DNA of 23,209 bases from a virus. This document shows positions 12,096-18,280 of this stretch, piece by piece. Where the stretch lies: positions 1-23,209 of IMG/VR virus record IMGVR_UViG_3300025626_001460, one strand, 5' to 3'. Both the position numbers and the translations under genes were made by a program. The notes under the pieces are model-generated. The model worked only from the letters and a program-made list of their open reading frames with translations. It was not told the origin of the DNA and ran no database searches. How positions within the stretch are numbered: the stretch's first letter is position 1; every line of letters begins with the position of its first letter.

Positions 12096-14501
12096 TTAGA
12101 AACGATAGGATAGTTTCGCTTGATAATGTCGCGGCAGTTCGGGGAGAACAACCGTAGTACCAAATAGGTCTGGAAAGTTTGCTCGGAAGTAACGCTCATC
12201 TGTAACGTTCTTCGCTGCAACAATGACAGACCAGTCTTCAGCATCATAGCTCACACTCAAATTTACTAGTGTGTAGGCTGGAAGGGTTACTGCGAACGAC
12301 TGACCGGATGCAACTGCATCTACATCAATCACACTACCACTAAATGCCAGACCATTACCAACAGTATAAGTACCTGTCATTGACATAATGTTTTCAGGCA
12401 TACCGGCTCGTACACCTTGGCTTGGACCTACAGGGATTAAGCCACCAACTTGTCCACCCCAGAGTAGAGTAGGATCAATTAGAGGTAGGTCTGCCTGACC
12501 AAGAAACGAAAACTCACTTCCTGCAGCGATAGTTGCAAGCATCAGTGCTTCAACATTGCTATAACCAAAAGTCATAAGGAAGTTATCACTCATTACCCAG
12601 CGTATCTCAACTTCCGTACCCTCTGTTTTCACAGCTTGGTTTACAGTAATTGATTGAGCGTTGAAGTCAGTACGTTCCATTTCGTAGGACGACACCGCAA
12701 AGTAGAGACGATCATTCATTAAACTACCTTTGAGGCCATACTCAAGTAGTTCTGAAGATCCGAAAGCATTGCCTGTAAATACATTACCGACCTGCAGTTC
12801 TGATCCTTGACCTGCGATAATAGTGTTTTGCTCTGATACTGTGACGTAGGGAACGAGTCCAATCGGTGTTGACCAACTCAAGCTTCCTGACCAAGAAACA
12901 CCAGACGGCTTCGCCGTTGCAGTATTTACAGCTACATCAACTCCACCTTCTGAAGAAGTAAAAGCTGAGTCTGATTGTGTCTTACCTTCGGGTGTAGTGG
13001 ACTCCATGTCAATGACATCGTAACGAGCACCAAGAAGAAGGGATAAACCACTCTCGTGTCCAAAATCAGCCATTACACCAAAGCCAAGGTCAGTATACTC
13101 ACCAACGTAGTATTCGCTATACTCTGAATCAATTCGAGTTGCTAGTACTCGACGGTCGAGAGCTGTAGAAGGGCCAGTAAGGTCACGTCTACTAAAATAC
13201 TCATTGTAGTAATCATCCCCGTGAGTAAACTCAGTTCGACGAATCGAAGGAGAGATCTGTACTGAAGTAGTTAAGCTGTCACCGTTAAAGACGCGTGAAA
13301 GAATTAACTGATTCTCTACTACAGAAGCATCGTGAGACTGTGAGAAACCATAAGCATTCTCATTTAGATTTTCATAGCTTTCATAGAATAACTTATTTGC
13401 TAAGTTCCACTCGTTGAGCTCTACATCGATATCAAAGTACAATGTCGTTACTTTGTTTTCGAGTAAGTCATCTGCAGCGATCAGAGTAGAGGACATTGGG
13501 AGAATTGCTGTTCCTACGTTCTCAAGAGCCATGTTTGAGTTCTCATAGTCGAAACCAAAAGAAGCATCAGACAAAGTAGCCAAATCAATGTTCTGCTGAC
13601 CGAAGAAGGCGTAAAGAGCAAAAGGATTAATGTTTCCAGCGTAGTATTCATCGTGTGAGATAAAGCCATCTCCAGATGTATCAAGAGGAGTGGGAGTACC
13701 TGTGATATAAGTACCGGTATCAATCAGATCTTGAGTTAAACGATTCCAGCCGGCATTTTGGCTTCCTTGGTAGTCATGAACCATGCCACCAAATTGAATA
13801 CGAACAGTATCAGCTAAGTCCATATCAAAGCTCGCCTGTATTAGAGATTGATTTACGCCAGGTGCGTTTGTATAAAAACTGCCAGAATGCTCCACTTCTC
13901 CATAGAGATAGTATCCAAGAGGTTTTCCACCAATTGCTGCGGGACCTCCAACTTCTGCAGTCAAAACATTACGATCCCAGCTACCTCCTGAATAGGAGAT
14001 CTCGCCAATGCGTTCCTCTATATAACTTCCGGTTTCTTCAATTCGGGCTGACTTCGGATTGAAGTTGAGATATCCACCAATTTTGGAGGGTCCCATGATA
14101 GGAGATGCAGGGCCACGAACAATGTCGACTCGATCAGATGCACCGATTGGGGTGGGGTAGTTGCCAGGATTATCTAATCGTCGAACTCCACGAAAATATG
14201 TCTCGCCTGCGGTACCTCGAACATCTAAGGAACCTGCTACACCAAAAAACGATTGGGTAAAAGTGCCAGGAGCTAGAGCGACTAACTCATCAATATCTTG
14301 CATATTGAAACGATCCATCATCTCTTCGGAAATTGTCGAAGCAGAACGAGGGGTGTCTAGAATGGATTTTTCGAAACCGAACACGCTTTCTACACGTTCT
14401 CCAGGTAGACTGCCTAGGTCGCCTACAACGACGACTTCTTCTATTTCATTTGCAAATGCGGCACTGCTCATCAACAGCAGAACCAATGTTTTTTTAAACA
14501 T
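12096..14501 (-). CDS. TonB-dependent outer-membrane receptor
   Basis: A complete 801-residue receptor. It has a signal peptide (residues 1-17, cut AFA/NE), a TonB box IEEVVVVG at 20-27, a plug domain at about 40-155 with the hallmark DRVDIVRGPASPIMGP and IGGYLNFNPKSA, then a 22-strand barrel region ending KLSYRF with terminal Phe. Such receptors import iron-siderophores, vitamins or sugars using energy from TonB-ExbBD. The plug resembles siderophore-type receptors, but the ligand is not known. AAAGGAG lies before the ATG. The gene has its own consensus promoter and terminator, the layout of a moron gene, and is richer in G+C than the tail genes. Both essential ends are intact, so it looks functional. 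Receptors of this kind are normally chromosomal. Confidence 0.95.
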   Translation of the reverse strand: MFKKTLVLLLMSSAAFANEIEEVVVVGDLGSLPGERVESVFGFEKSILDTPRSASTISEEMMDRFNMQDIDELVALAPGTFTQSFFGVAGSLDVRGTAGETYFRGVRRLDNPGNYPTPIGASDRVDIVRGPASPIMGPSKIGGYLNFNPKSARIEETGSYIEERIGEISYSGGSWDRNVLTAEVGGPAAIGGKPLGYYLYGEVEHSGSFYTNAPGVNQSLIQASFDMDLADTVRIQFGGMVHDYQGSQNAGWNRLTQDLIDTGTYITGTPTPLDTSGDGFISHDEYYAGNINPFALYAFFGQQNIDLATLSDASFGFDYENSNMALENVGTAILPMSSTLIAADDLLENKVTTLYFDIDVELNEWNLANKLFYESYENLNENAYGFSQSHDASVVENQLILSRVFNGDSLTTSVQISPSIRRTEFTHGDDYYNEYFSRRDLTGPSTALDRRVLATRIDSEYSEYYVGEYTDLGFGVMADFGHESGLSLLLGARYDVIDMESTTPEGKTQSDSAFTSSEGGVDVAVNTATAKPSGVSWSGSLSWSTPIGLVPYVTVSEQNTIIAGQGSELQVGNVFTGNAFGSSELLEYGLKGSLMNDRLYFAVSSYEMERTDFNAQSITVNQAVKTEGTEVEIRWVMSDNFLMTFGYSNVEALMLATIAAGSEFSFLGQADLPLIDPTLLWGGQVGGLIPVGPSQGVRAGMPENIMSMTGTYTVGNGLAFSGSVIDVDAVASGQSFAVTLPAYTLVNLSVSYDAEDWSVIVAAKNVTDERYFRANFPDLFGTTVVLPELPRHYQAKLSYRF

Positions 14502-14568
14502 AGTAACTCCTTTTAGTTTTTCTTGGGTTTATGTGGATTTGGGAAAATTCATTGTGCTCAGGAATCAT

Positions 14569-14597
14569 ATTATACTTCGAATAATTCAAAATGTCAA
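14569..14597 (-). promoter_or_regulatory. Consensus sigma-70 promoter for the TonB receptor
   Basis: Read leftward: A-tract, TTTC, TTGACA (14597-14592), 17 bases, TATAAT (14574-14569). The leader to the ATG at 14501 is about 60 bases. Confidence 0.88.
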
Positions 14598-14629
14598 GAA
14601 ATTTTTTTAAGAAAGTGGTTAAAAGTTTC

Positions 14630-14658
14630 TTGAACACTAAGGTCTTTTATGATATAAT
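14630..14658 (+). promoter_or_regulatory. Rightward sigma-70 promoter, divergent from the receptor
   Basis: TTGAAC (14630-14635), 17 bases, TATAAT (14653-14658), with AAAAGTTTC upstream. It fires into the intergenic control region; the only short frame after it (14675-14740, 21 residues, MKNIKVVRERERGRDHYHSV) has a poor ribosome site and is not called. Confidence 0.7.
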
Positions 14659-14781
14659 AGCGCCTATAAAGAGTATGAAAAACATAAAAGTAGTACGTGA
14701 AAGGGAGCGCGGGCGTGACCACTATCACTCAGTCTTATAACCCCCCTATGCTACCATCATTCACAATGATGTAGCAAAAAG

Positions 14782-14798
14782 TTGGCACGATCTATGCA
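14782..14798 (+). promoter_or_regulatory. Sigma-54-like promoter 1
   Basis: TTGGCACGATCTATGCA has the invariant GG (14784-14785) and GC (14796-14797) exactly 10 bases apart, as at -24/-12. It is preceded by a short A-tract shared with site 2. No gene starts soon after, so its transcript would run through the hairpin/repeat region. Confidence 0.55.
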
Positions 14799-14841
14799 TA
14801 GAGGGCGCGCACCACAATGGTGCAGCGTTGCACCACTATAG

Positions 14842-14861
14842 GGCGCGCGTAACCTATTGAT
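14842..14861 (+). repeat. 20-base direct repeat, copy 1
   Basis: GGCGCGCGTAACCTATTGAT, identical to the copy at 14956-14975. It lies just downstream of sigma-54-like site 1. Confidence 0.9.
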
Positions 14862-14955
14862 ACTGTTAGAGTTTTTCTAAATTACTATCATATTGATTGT
14901 AATCGTGCTCTATTGTGGTGCACAGGCAGCCTAAAATAAGGCTCTATCCTGGGCA

Positions 14956-14975
14956 GGCGCGCGTAACCTATTGAT
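14956..14975 (+). repeat. 20-base direct repeat, copy 2
   Basis: Exact second copy of the 20-mer, 114 bases after copy 1 and about 20 bases upstream of sigma-54-like site 2. It could be an activator-binding site. Confidence 0.9.
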
Positions 14976-14995
14976 TTATAAGGGAAAGAAAAAGT

Positions 14996-15011
14996 TGGCA
15001 TGACTCCTGCA
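14996..15011 (+). promoter_or_regulatory. Sigma-54-like promoter 2
   Basis: TGGCATGACTCCTGCA-type site: GG at 14997-14998 and GC at 15009-15010, 10 bases apart. Predicted start near 15022, ahead of an AAGGA ribosome site and the ATG at 15050. Preceded by AAAAAG as at site 1. Confidence 0.6.
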
Positions 15012-15049
15012 TATATATAGGTAGACAAGAAAAAAAGAAGGATAAAAAA

Positions 15050-15187
15050 ATGAACCAATACCACGCAGACCGATGCATCGATGAGGCTATAGAAATTGTG
15101 TGCAATGATCCAAACGCGACTGAGGAAATGGTCGCTGCGCTGATAAAAGAGCTTTTTAAAAGAGAAGGGCCAGAGGGGCCCTTATAA
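15050..15187 (+). CDS. 45-residue helical protein
   Basis: A short gene encoding MNQYHADRCIDEAIEIVCND and 25 more residues, mostly helical and acidic, ending KREGPEGPL. AAGGA lies 8 bases before the ATG, and a sigma-54-like promoter lies about 40 bases upstream. No domain is recognised. The stop is followed by about 30 bases to the next promoter. The end of the gene forms AAGGGCC/GGCCCTT, which could be a weak terminator lacking a T run. It is the first gene on the right side of the control region. Confidence 0.6.
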   Translation: MNQYHADRCIDEAIEIVCNDPNATEEMVAALIKELFKREGPEGPL

Positions 15188-15219
15188 CCAAATGATCTTT
15201 GCTTATTCCAAATCGATAT

Positions 15220-15247
15220 TTGACAAAATCAAAAAAATCATTATAAT
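15220..15247 (+). promoter_or_regulatory. Sigma-70 promoter for the PPK2 operon
   Basis: TTGACA (15220-15225), 16 bases, TATAAT (15242-15247). An ATG at 15255 follows after 7 bases and is in frame with the gene start at 15291. Confidence 0.8.
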
Positions 15248-15290
15248 TAACCCCATGCAATCAAGCATTAACAACAAAAGGAAAGACAAT

Positions 15291-15590
15291 ATGTCAAACT
15301 ACACAGAACAGATGATCGCTAAGATCTCAGCCGCCCAGCCTCTCGACCTCGAGAAAGCAAAAGCACTCGCCTCAGATTTTGGTGGCGTTATCACTCACCG
15401 ATCTGTAATCAGCAAAGCAAAAAGCCTCGGCTTTGAATATATCGCGCAACCAAAGCGCGTGGCTTCAAAGCGTACCGGCCCAACCAAGGCCGATATTTTA
15501 ACCGGCATTCGGTCGGCTTTATCTCTGGCAGATCGTGAAGGCGATCTAACCAAGGATGAATTGGTTAGCGTGTTGGAGCACATAGCATGA
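15291..15590 (+). CDS. HTH-like small protein, paralogue 1 of 3
   Basis: A 99-residue protein starting MSNYTEQMIAKISAA, with AAAGGAAAG before the ATG. An in-frame ATG at 15255, 7 bases past the -10 box, could give a leaderless form 12 residues longer. Residues about 15-50 read as a helix-turn-helix (AKALASDFGGVITHRSVISK then AKSLGF), followed by a basic linker with KRTGPTKADILTGIRSAL and a C-terminal helix. Proteins at 19204 and 21227 share the plan N-Y-x-E-x-M, SVIxK, LGxx, T-K-x-G, K-x-DIV, so these are paralogues. Such proteins are common in marine phages with no proven role; DNA or RNA binding is inferred. First gene of the operon. Confidence 0.7.
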   Translation: MSNYTEQMIAKISAAQPLDLEKAKALASDFGGVITHRSVISKAKSLGFEYIAQPKRVASKRTGPTKADILTGIRSALSLADREGDLTKDELVSVLEHIA

Positions 15591-15784
15591 TCGCTCTGGC
15601 CTCTTGGATTGGGACGGCGCTATTGTGCGTCGCCCCTTTCATCATCGACACTGACGCTGGCAAGGTGTCGATGATCCTCGGCCTCGCACTGTTGAGCTTG
15701 CAAGCATTCGATAAAAAATGCTATAATCTAATTCTACTAAACACAATAGGAGCCATTGGCTATGCCATCAATCTTTATATTTGA
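15587..15784 (+). CDS. Small membrane protein with about three helices
   Basis: A 65-residue protein that is almost wholly hydrophobic. Helices are likely at about 5-18 (ASWIGTALLCVAPF), 26-41 (KVSMILGLALLSLQAF) and 45-65 (YNLILLNTIGAIGYAINLYI). Three helices in a small protein recall half-transporter types such as SemiSWEET or PnuC-like folds, but it lacks a recognisable signature and is shorter, so transport is speculation. The ATG overlaps the preceding stop as ATGA and the last 23 bases overlap the phosphatase gene. In an operon with phosphate-transferring enzymes it might handle a small metabolite or simply be a membrane-acting phage protein. Confidence 0.65.
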   Translation: MIALASWIGTALLCVAPFIIDTDAGKVSMILGLALLSLQAFDKKCYNLILLNTIGAIGYAINLYI

Positions 15785-16247
15785 TCTCGACGATACCACC
15801 GTTGATTCATCCCACCGCACAAAATTAAATGCGGATGGGTCAATCAATCTAAATCACTGGCGCAGATTCTGCACTGCTGAAAATATTCTCCGCGATTCAA
15901 TGTTACCGCTTGCCGGTAAGATGATCGAAGGCATAGCCGATGGCTTAGACATCGTGATTCTGACCTCTCGCGTTATGGGTAAAGCTGATATTGCATGGCT
16001 GAAAATGCGCGGCATGATCGCCCCCACTATTCTCAGCCGATCGGTTGCGGATGATCGCCCGACTGGTGAGTATAAACTGGCTCGGTTGCATGATCTTGCA
16101 ATCATGCGAAAGATGAGCTTCAGCGATTTAACGCGAAAAATCATCATGTGGGACGACTGCAAAAATGTTCAAAGTGTTCTCGGAAATGCTGGCGTTCGCG
16201 TCATTGATCCGGTACAATATAATCTCAATCAAAAAAAGGAAGCATAA
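15762..16247 (+). CDS. HAD-superfamily phosphatase
   Basis: A 161-residue protein with the HAD motifs: I, FDLDDTTVDSS (Asp8 nucleophile and Asp10 acid/base); II, ILTSR with Thr68; Lys around 105 in the TGEYKLARLH helix; and IV, IIMWDDCKN with Asp131-Asp132. It resembles the 3'-phosphatase domain of T4 polynucleotide kinase and 5'-nucleotidase-type HADs, so nucleotide or nucleic-acid end dephosphorylation is likely. The ATG at 15762 is preferred because AGGAG lies 9 bases before it; a TTG at 15756 is too close. Composition is richer in G+C than the flanking phage genes, like the rest of this operon. Confidence 0.82.
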   Translation: MPSIFIFDLDDTTVDSSHRTKLNADGSINLNHWRRFCTAENILRDSMLPLAGKMIEGIADGLDIVILTSRVMGKADIAWLKMRGMIAPTILSRSVADDRPTGEYKLARLHDLAIMRKMSFSDLTRKIIMWDDCKNVQSVLGNAGVRVIDPVQYNLNQKKEA

Positions 16248-16248
16248 A

Positions 16249-16914
16249 ATGTCTAAGCACTACTATATAATCGTTGACACAGAAACGACCAAAAAACAAA
16301 CGGTCGCCGATTTTGGCGCGGTTGTTGTTGATCGTCAAGGCCGCGTTGTTGAGCGACTCGGCGCGATGGTTACAGGTCACTTCGGAAAATTCGATCTGTT
16401 CTCTGATCCTACCGCCCCGACTGATTCGCTATGGTCGAAGCAATCGGCCAAGCGTAGGGCAAAGGATTATTATGCCATGATGGAAAATGGCTCGCGTATC
16501 TGGGCATCGGTTGCGTTCATCAATAAATGGCTTGCGATTGTCAATGCTAGATATTCGCCGGTATTCACGGCTTATAATTCTGCGTTCGATCTCAGCAAAT
16601 GCCGAAATACCGGCATCGACTTGGGCATTTTCTCGCAATCTTTTTGTCTGATGAAGGCCGCCAAGAGCGAGATTGGGACGCTTGCGGAATATCAAGAATT
16701 TTGTCGTGCTTATGGCCTAGTGACGGCTCGCGGTAATGTTCGCCACACTGCCGATGCTATGGCAAAATTCGTCAACTTTTCGGGCGAGCGATACGGCCTA
16801 ATGGACGATGAGCCACACACAGCGCTTGAGGACGCGCAATTTTACGAGGCTTTGATTCTGCAACGCTTGCTGTCTAAGCTGACGCGCAAGCAACTTCTGG
16901 AGGCCGGAAAATGA
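16249..16914 (+). CDS. DEDDh 3'-5' exonuclease (DnaQ-like)
   Basis: A 221-residue protein with the three exonuclease motifs: Exo I IIVDTETTK (Asp10, Glu12), Exo II TAYNSAFDLSKCR (Asp114) and Exo III HTALEDAQF (His190, Asp195). The His five before the Asp defines the DEDDh class, as in DnaQ, RNase T and oligoribonuclease. It would trim single-stranded DNA or RNA ends using two metal ions. AAAGGAAG lies before the ATG at 16249; sequence upstream in frame belongs to the phosphatase. Stop overlaps the next ATG (ATGA). No polymerase is encoded next to it, so a nucleic acid repair or degradation role fits better than proofreading. Confidence 0.88.
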   Translation: MSKHYYIIVDTETTKKQTVADFGAVVVDRQGRVVERLGAMVTGHFGKFDLFSDPTAPTDSLWSKQSAKRRAKDYYAMMENGSRIWASVAFINKWLAIVNARYSPVFTAYNSAFDLSKCRNTGIDLGIFSQSFCLMKAAKSEIGTLAEYQEFCRAYGLVTARGNVRHTADAMAKFVNFSGERYGLMDDEPHTALEDAQFYEALILQRLLSKLTRKQLLEAGK

Positions 16915-17021
16915 AAACGAAAATTTTGGCTATGCTTTTCAAGGCTTACATGCTATACTCAGTCACAGCCGACTTGATATTAATTGGCGGAATAATTTAC
17001 TTAATCGCTAGGGGACTATAA
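16911..17021 (+). CDS. 36-residue single-helix membrane protein
   Basis: A small gene fitted exactly between the exonuclease and kinase genes, sharing ATGA with the first and TAATG with the second. The peptide begins MKTKILAMLFKAYMLYSVTA and has one hydrophobic helix to the end (DLILIGGIIYLIARGL). Overlapping start and stop on both sides is strong evidence that it is translated by coupling. GGAGG lies 12 bases before the ATG. Function is unknown; it might tether a complex to the membrane. Confidence 0.65.
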   Translation: MKTKILAMLFKAYMLYSVTADLILIGGIIYLIARGL

Positions 17022-17641
17022 TGAAATTAAAAACAGAACAGGCTCGATTAAATCGCAACCTTGAAGGCCGCGGCCATCGCGGAATTTGCGTTGTACTCGA
17101 AGGGCGCGACACTGCTGGAAAATCTAGCACGATCCGCGAGGTGACGCACTACCTAAACCCACGGCATTTTTCGGTTCACTTGAGCGCAATGCCTAGCAAA
17201 TCCACCATGAAAAATTGGCTTGGCTATTGGGGCAACAAAATGCCCGCTTGCAATCAGGTTGTTTTTTATGATCGTTCATGGTATAGCCGCGCAATGGTTC
17301 AGCGCTTGAATAATTGGTGCTCCGAGACGCAATACCAGAATTTTCTAGCGAACCACAAAGCATGGGAAGAATCGCAAGGCGTTCACATGATAAAATTCTG
17401 GCTATCGATTGACGAAAACGAGCAACGCGCACGAATCGAAAACCGCAAAAAATCGCCATTGACCTACTGGAAATTTTCAGAGAATGACGAAAATGCGCTT
17501 TCCTATTATGACCGCATGACCATTTTAAAAGAGCGCGTGATTGATGGCGAATGGAATGTGATCAATTACAATGATAAAGAAGCGGGCATACTATCACTGA
17601 TGCGAATACTCAACGACCGCCTTGAGGCTCTCCCCAAATGA
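17021..17641 (+). CDS. PPK2-family polyphosphate kinase
   Basis: A 206-residue kinase with Walker A EGRDTAGKSS at residues 27-36, NPRHFSVHLSAMPSK as the sugar/base segment, Walker B QVVFYDRSWYSRA at 79-91 with Asp84-Arg85, and a lid RKKSPLTYWKFSENDENA (142-159). These are the diagnostic PPK2 motifs: the family transfers phosphate between polyphosphate and nucleoside mono- or diphosphates. It is a little shorter than typical single-domain PPK2 (about 230-300), mostly at the ends, and keeps all motifs. The phage could use host polyphosphate to regenerate NDP/NTP; that is inference. It ends the operon; the stop lies within a strong inverted repeat beside a parS site. Confidence 0.92.
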   Translation: MKLKTEQARLNRNLEGRGHRGICVVLEGRDTAGKSSTIREVTHYLNPRHFSVHLSAMPSKSTMKNWLGYWGNKMPACNQVVFYDRSWYSRAMVQRLNNWCSETQYQNFLANHKAWEESQGVHMIKFWLSIDENEQRARIENRKKSPLTYWKFSENDENALSYYDRMTILKERVIDGEWNVINYNDKEAGILSLMRILNDRLEALPK

Positions 17642-17659
17642 GAACCATTCTCATTTGGG
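17633..17659 (+). terminator. 12-base-pair inverted repeat at operon end
   Basis: CCCAAATGAGAA (17633-17644) pairs perfectly with TTCTCATTTGGG (17648-17659) around CCA, spanning the kinase stop codon. There is only a weak T stretch afterwards (ATTGTTT), so it may be a terminator, an mRNA-protecting hairpin or part of the adjacent site. Confidence 0.55.
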
Positions 17660-17661
17660 AT

Positions 17662-17677
17662 TGTTTCACGTGAAACA
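17662..17677. promoter_or_regulatory. parS: Perfect parS (ParB-binding) palindrome
   Basis: TGTTTCACGTGAAACA is a perfect 16-base palindrome and the canonical bacterial parS sequence recognised by chromosomal ParB, including in alphaproteobacteria. ParB loads here and spreads as a CTP-dependent clamp. No parA or parB gene lies in this window, so host ParB would be the reader unless the phage encodes its own elsewhere. It is 3 bases after a strong inverted repeat. Confidence 0.85.
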
Positions 17678-17750
17678 CGCTCTGAAAAAATCTCAATTAA
17701 TGCTTGACTTTAGCAAAATTTTGGCGCGGGGGCGCCAGTGCGAAAACTAA

Positions 17751-17928
17751 GTGCAAAAGCAACAGTGTACCCCGCGCCATTCTACGTGCAAAAGCGATAA
17801 TTGTCAAGTCTTTTTTGCGGGTGCGGGCAAAATAAATTAAATTTGGGCAAGTCTTTTGCGCCAATGCGCCAAAGTGCAAAGTCGAAAAATGAAAGTAAAT
17901 TGCTCTGCGCCATAATAAGTGCAAAAGC
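17751..17928. repeat. GTGCAAAAGC repeats
   Basis: Exact copies at 17751-17760, 17786-17795 and 17919-17928, and a variant GTGCAAAGTC at 17874-17883. In two cases the repeat is the spacer between a leftward -35 and -10 box, so it may be an operator. It could also be an iteron set. Confidence 0.7.
17779..17807 (-). promoter_or_regulatory. Leftward promoter B
   Basis: Read leftward: AAAAAAGAC, TTGACA (17807-17802), 17 bases, TAGAAT (17784-17779). Its transcript would begin with the GC-rich hairpin ending near 17723 and then run antisense into the kinase gene. Confidence 0.6.
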
Positions 17929-17940
17929 AATGCATGTCAA
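17912..17940 (-). promoter_or_regulatory. Leftward promoter A
   Basis: Read leftward: TTGACA (17940-17935), 17 bases, TATTAT (17917-17912). The spacer ends with GCTTTTGCAC, as in promoter B, and both are followed by GGCGC. Confidence 0.6.
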
Positions 17941-18025
17941 GTATTATTTACACCATTGGGCAAATTAATTCAACCCCGCGCAGGTCTCTCCCTGCGCCGC
18001 CGCGAGTTGGAATCCTATGAGGTAT

Positions 18026-18054
18026 ATTATACGCGCAATCTTGAGCGGGGTCAA
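18026..18054 (-). promoter_or_regulatory. Leftward promoter C
   Basis: Read leftward: TTGACC (18054-18049), 17 bases, TATAAT (18031-18026). The transcript would soon contain a GCGCAGG/CCTGCGC hairpin. No gene follows on this strand. Confidence 0.6.
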
Positions 18055-18104
18055 GGATTAATTGCTCTGTCCGCGTAATTATATGCAATTATGGAAGACC
18101 CCGC
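18045..18104 (+). other. Two-part extended hairpin
   Basis: GCGGGGTC (18045-18052) pairs with GACCCCGC (18097-18104), and inside it TAATTGC (18059-18065) with GCAATTA (18085-18091). The -35 box of leftward promoter C lies in the left arm. It may be a small RNA, attenuator or cruciform. Confidence 0.55.
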
Positions 18105-18227
18105 AACGGGTGCGCAAATCCGCGAAAATTTTAGAAGATTCGGGAAAATAAATCTTGACACGCAGAGGTCGTGTGCGGCCCCCCGGAATTCGTTTGCGTT
18201 TGTTTATGATTGAGCCCCAAAAAACAT

Positions 18228-18256
18228 TTGACAACACATACAAATGCTTGTATAAT
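18228..18256 (+). promoter_or_regulatory. Consensus sigma-70 promoter
   Basis: AAAAAACAT, TTGACA (18228-18233), 17 bases, TATAAT (18251-18256). It drives the 82-residue gene at 18281 and is nearly identical around the -35 box to the promoter at 18593. Confidence 0.88.
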
Positions 18257-18280
18257 ATGCACATACAAAAGGAGATAAGC

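Larger units (their letters stand above)
14659..15049. other. Divergent control region with hairpins and repeats
   Basis: No gene is convincing here. It holds a hairpin at 14751-14774 (CTAC-C-ATCATT/AATGAT-GTAG), another at about 14818-14835 (TGGTGCA/TGCACCA), GC-rich words GGGCGCGC repeated near 14803, 14841 and 14956, a 20-base direct repeat, and two sigma-54-like sites. Composition is more G+C-rich than the leftward genes. It probably controls the 15.05 kb gene and the operon beyond, and may encode a small RNA. Confidence 0.55.
17678..18227. other. G+C-rich non-coding region with repeats, hairpins and leftward promoters
   Basis: No convincing gene lies in these 550 bases; the frame at 17697-17930 on the minus strand starts inside a promoter and has no ribosome site. 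The region holds four GTGCAAAAGC-type repeats, GCGCC words, an A+T-rich patch near 17830-17845, three leftward sigma-70-like promoters, a hairpin at 17723-17778 (GGCGCGGGG/CCCCGCGCC), GCGCAGG/CCTGCGC near 17978-17998 and an extended hairpin at 18045-18104. Together with parS this could be an origin/partition region or a set of small RNA genes. Confidence 0.6.

Noticed and set aside
14675-14740. 21-residue frame after the 14630 promoter
   Set aside because: Ribosome site is only two bases from the ATG and weak; the peptide is Arg/His-rich without features. Left uncalled.
17697-17930. 77-residue leftward frame
   Set aside because: It overlaps the -10 box of leftward promoter A, has no ribosome site, and the region is repeat- and hairpin-rich.
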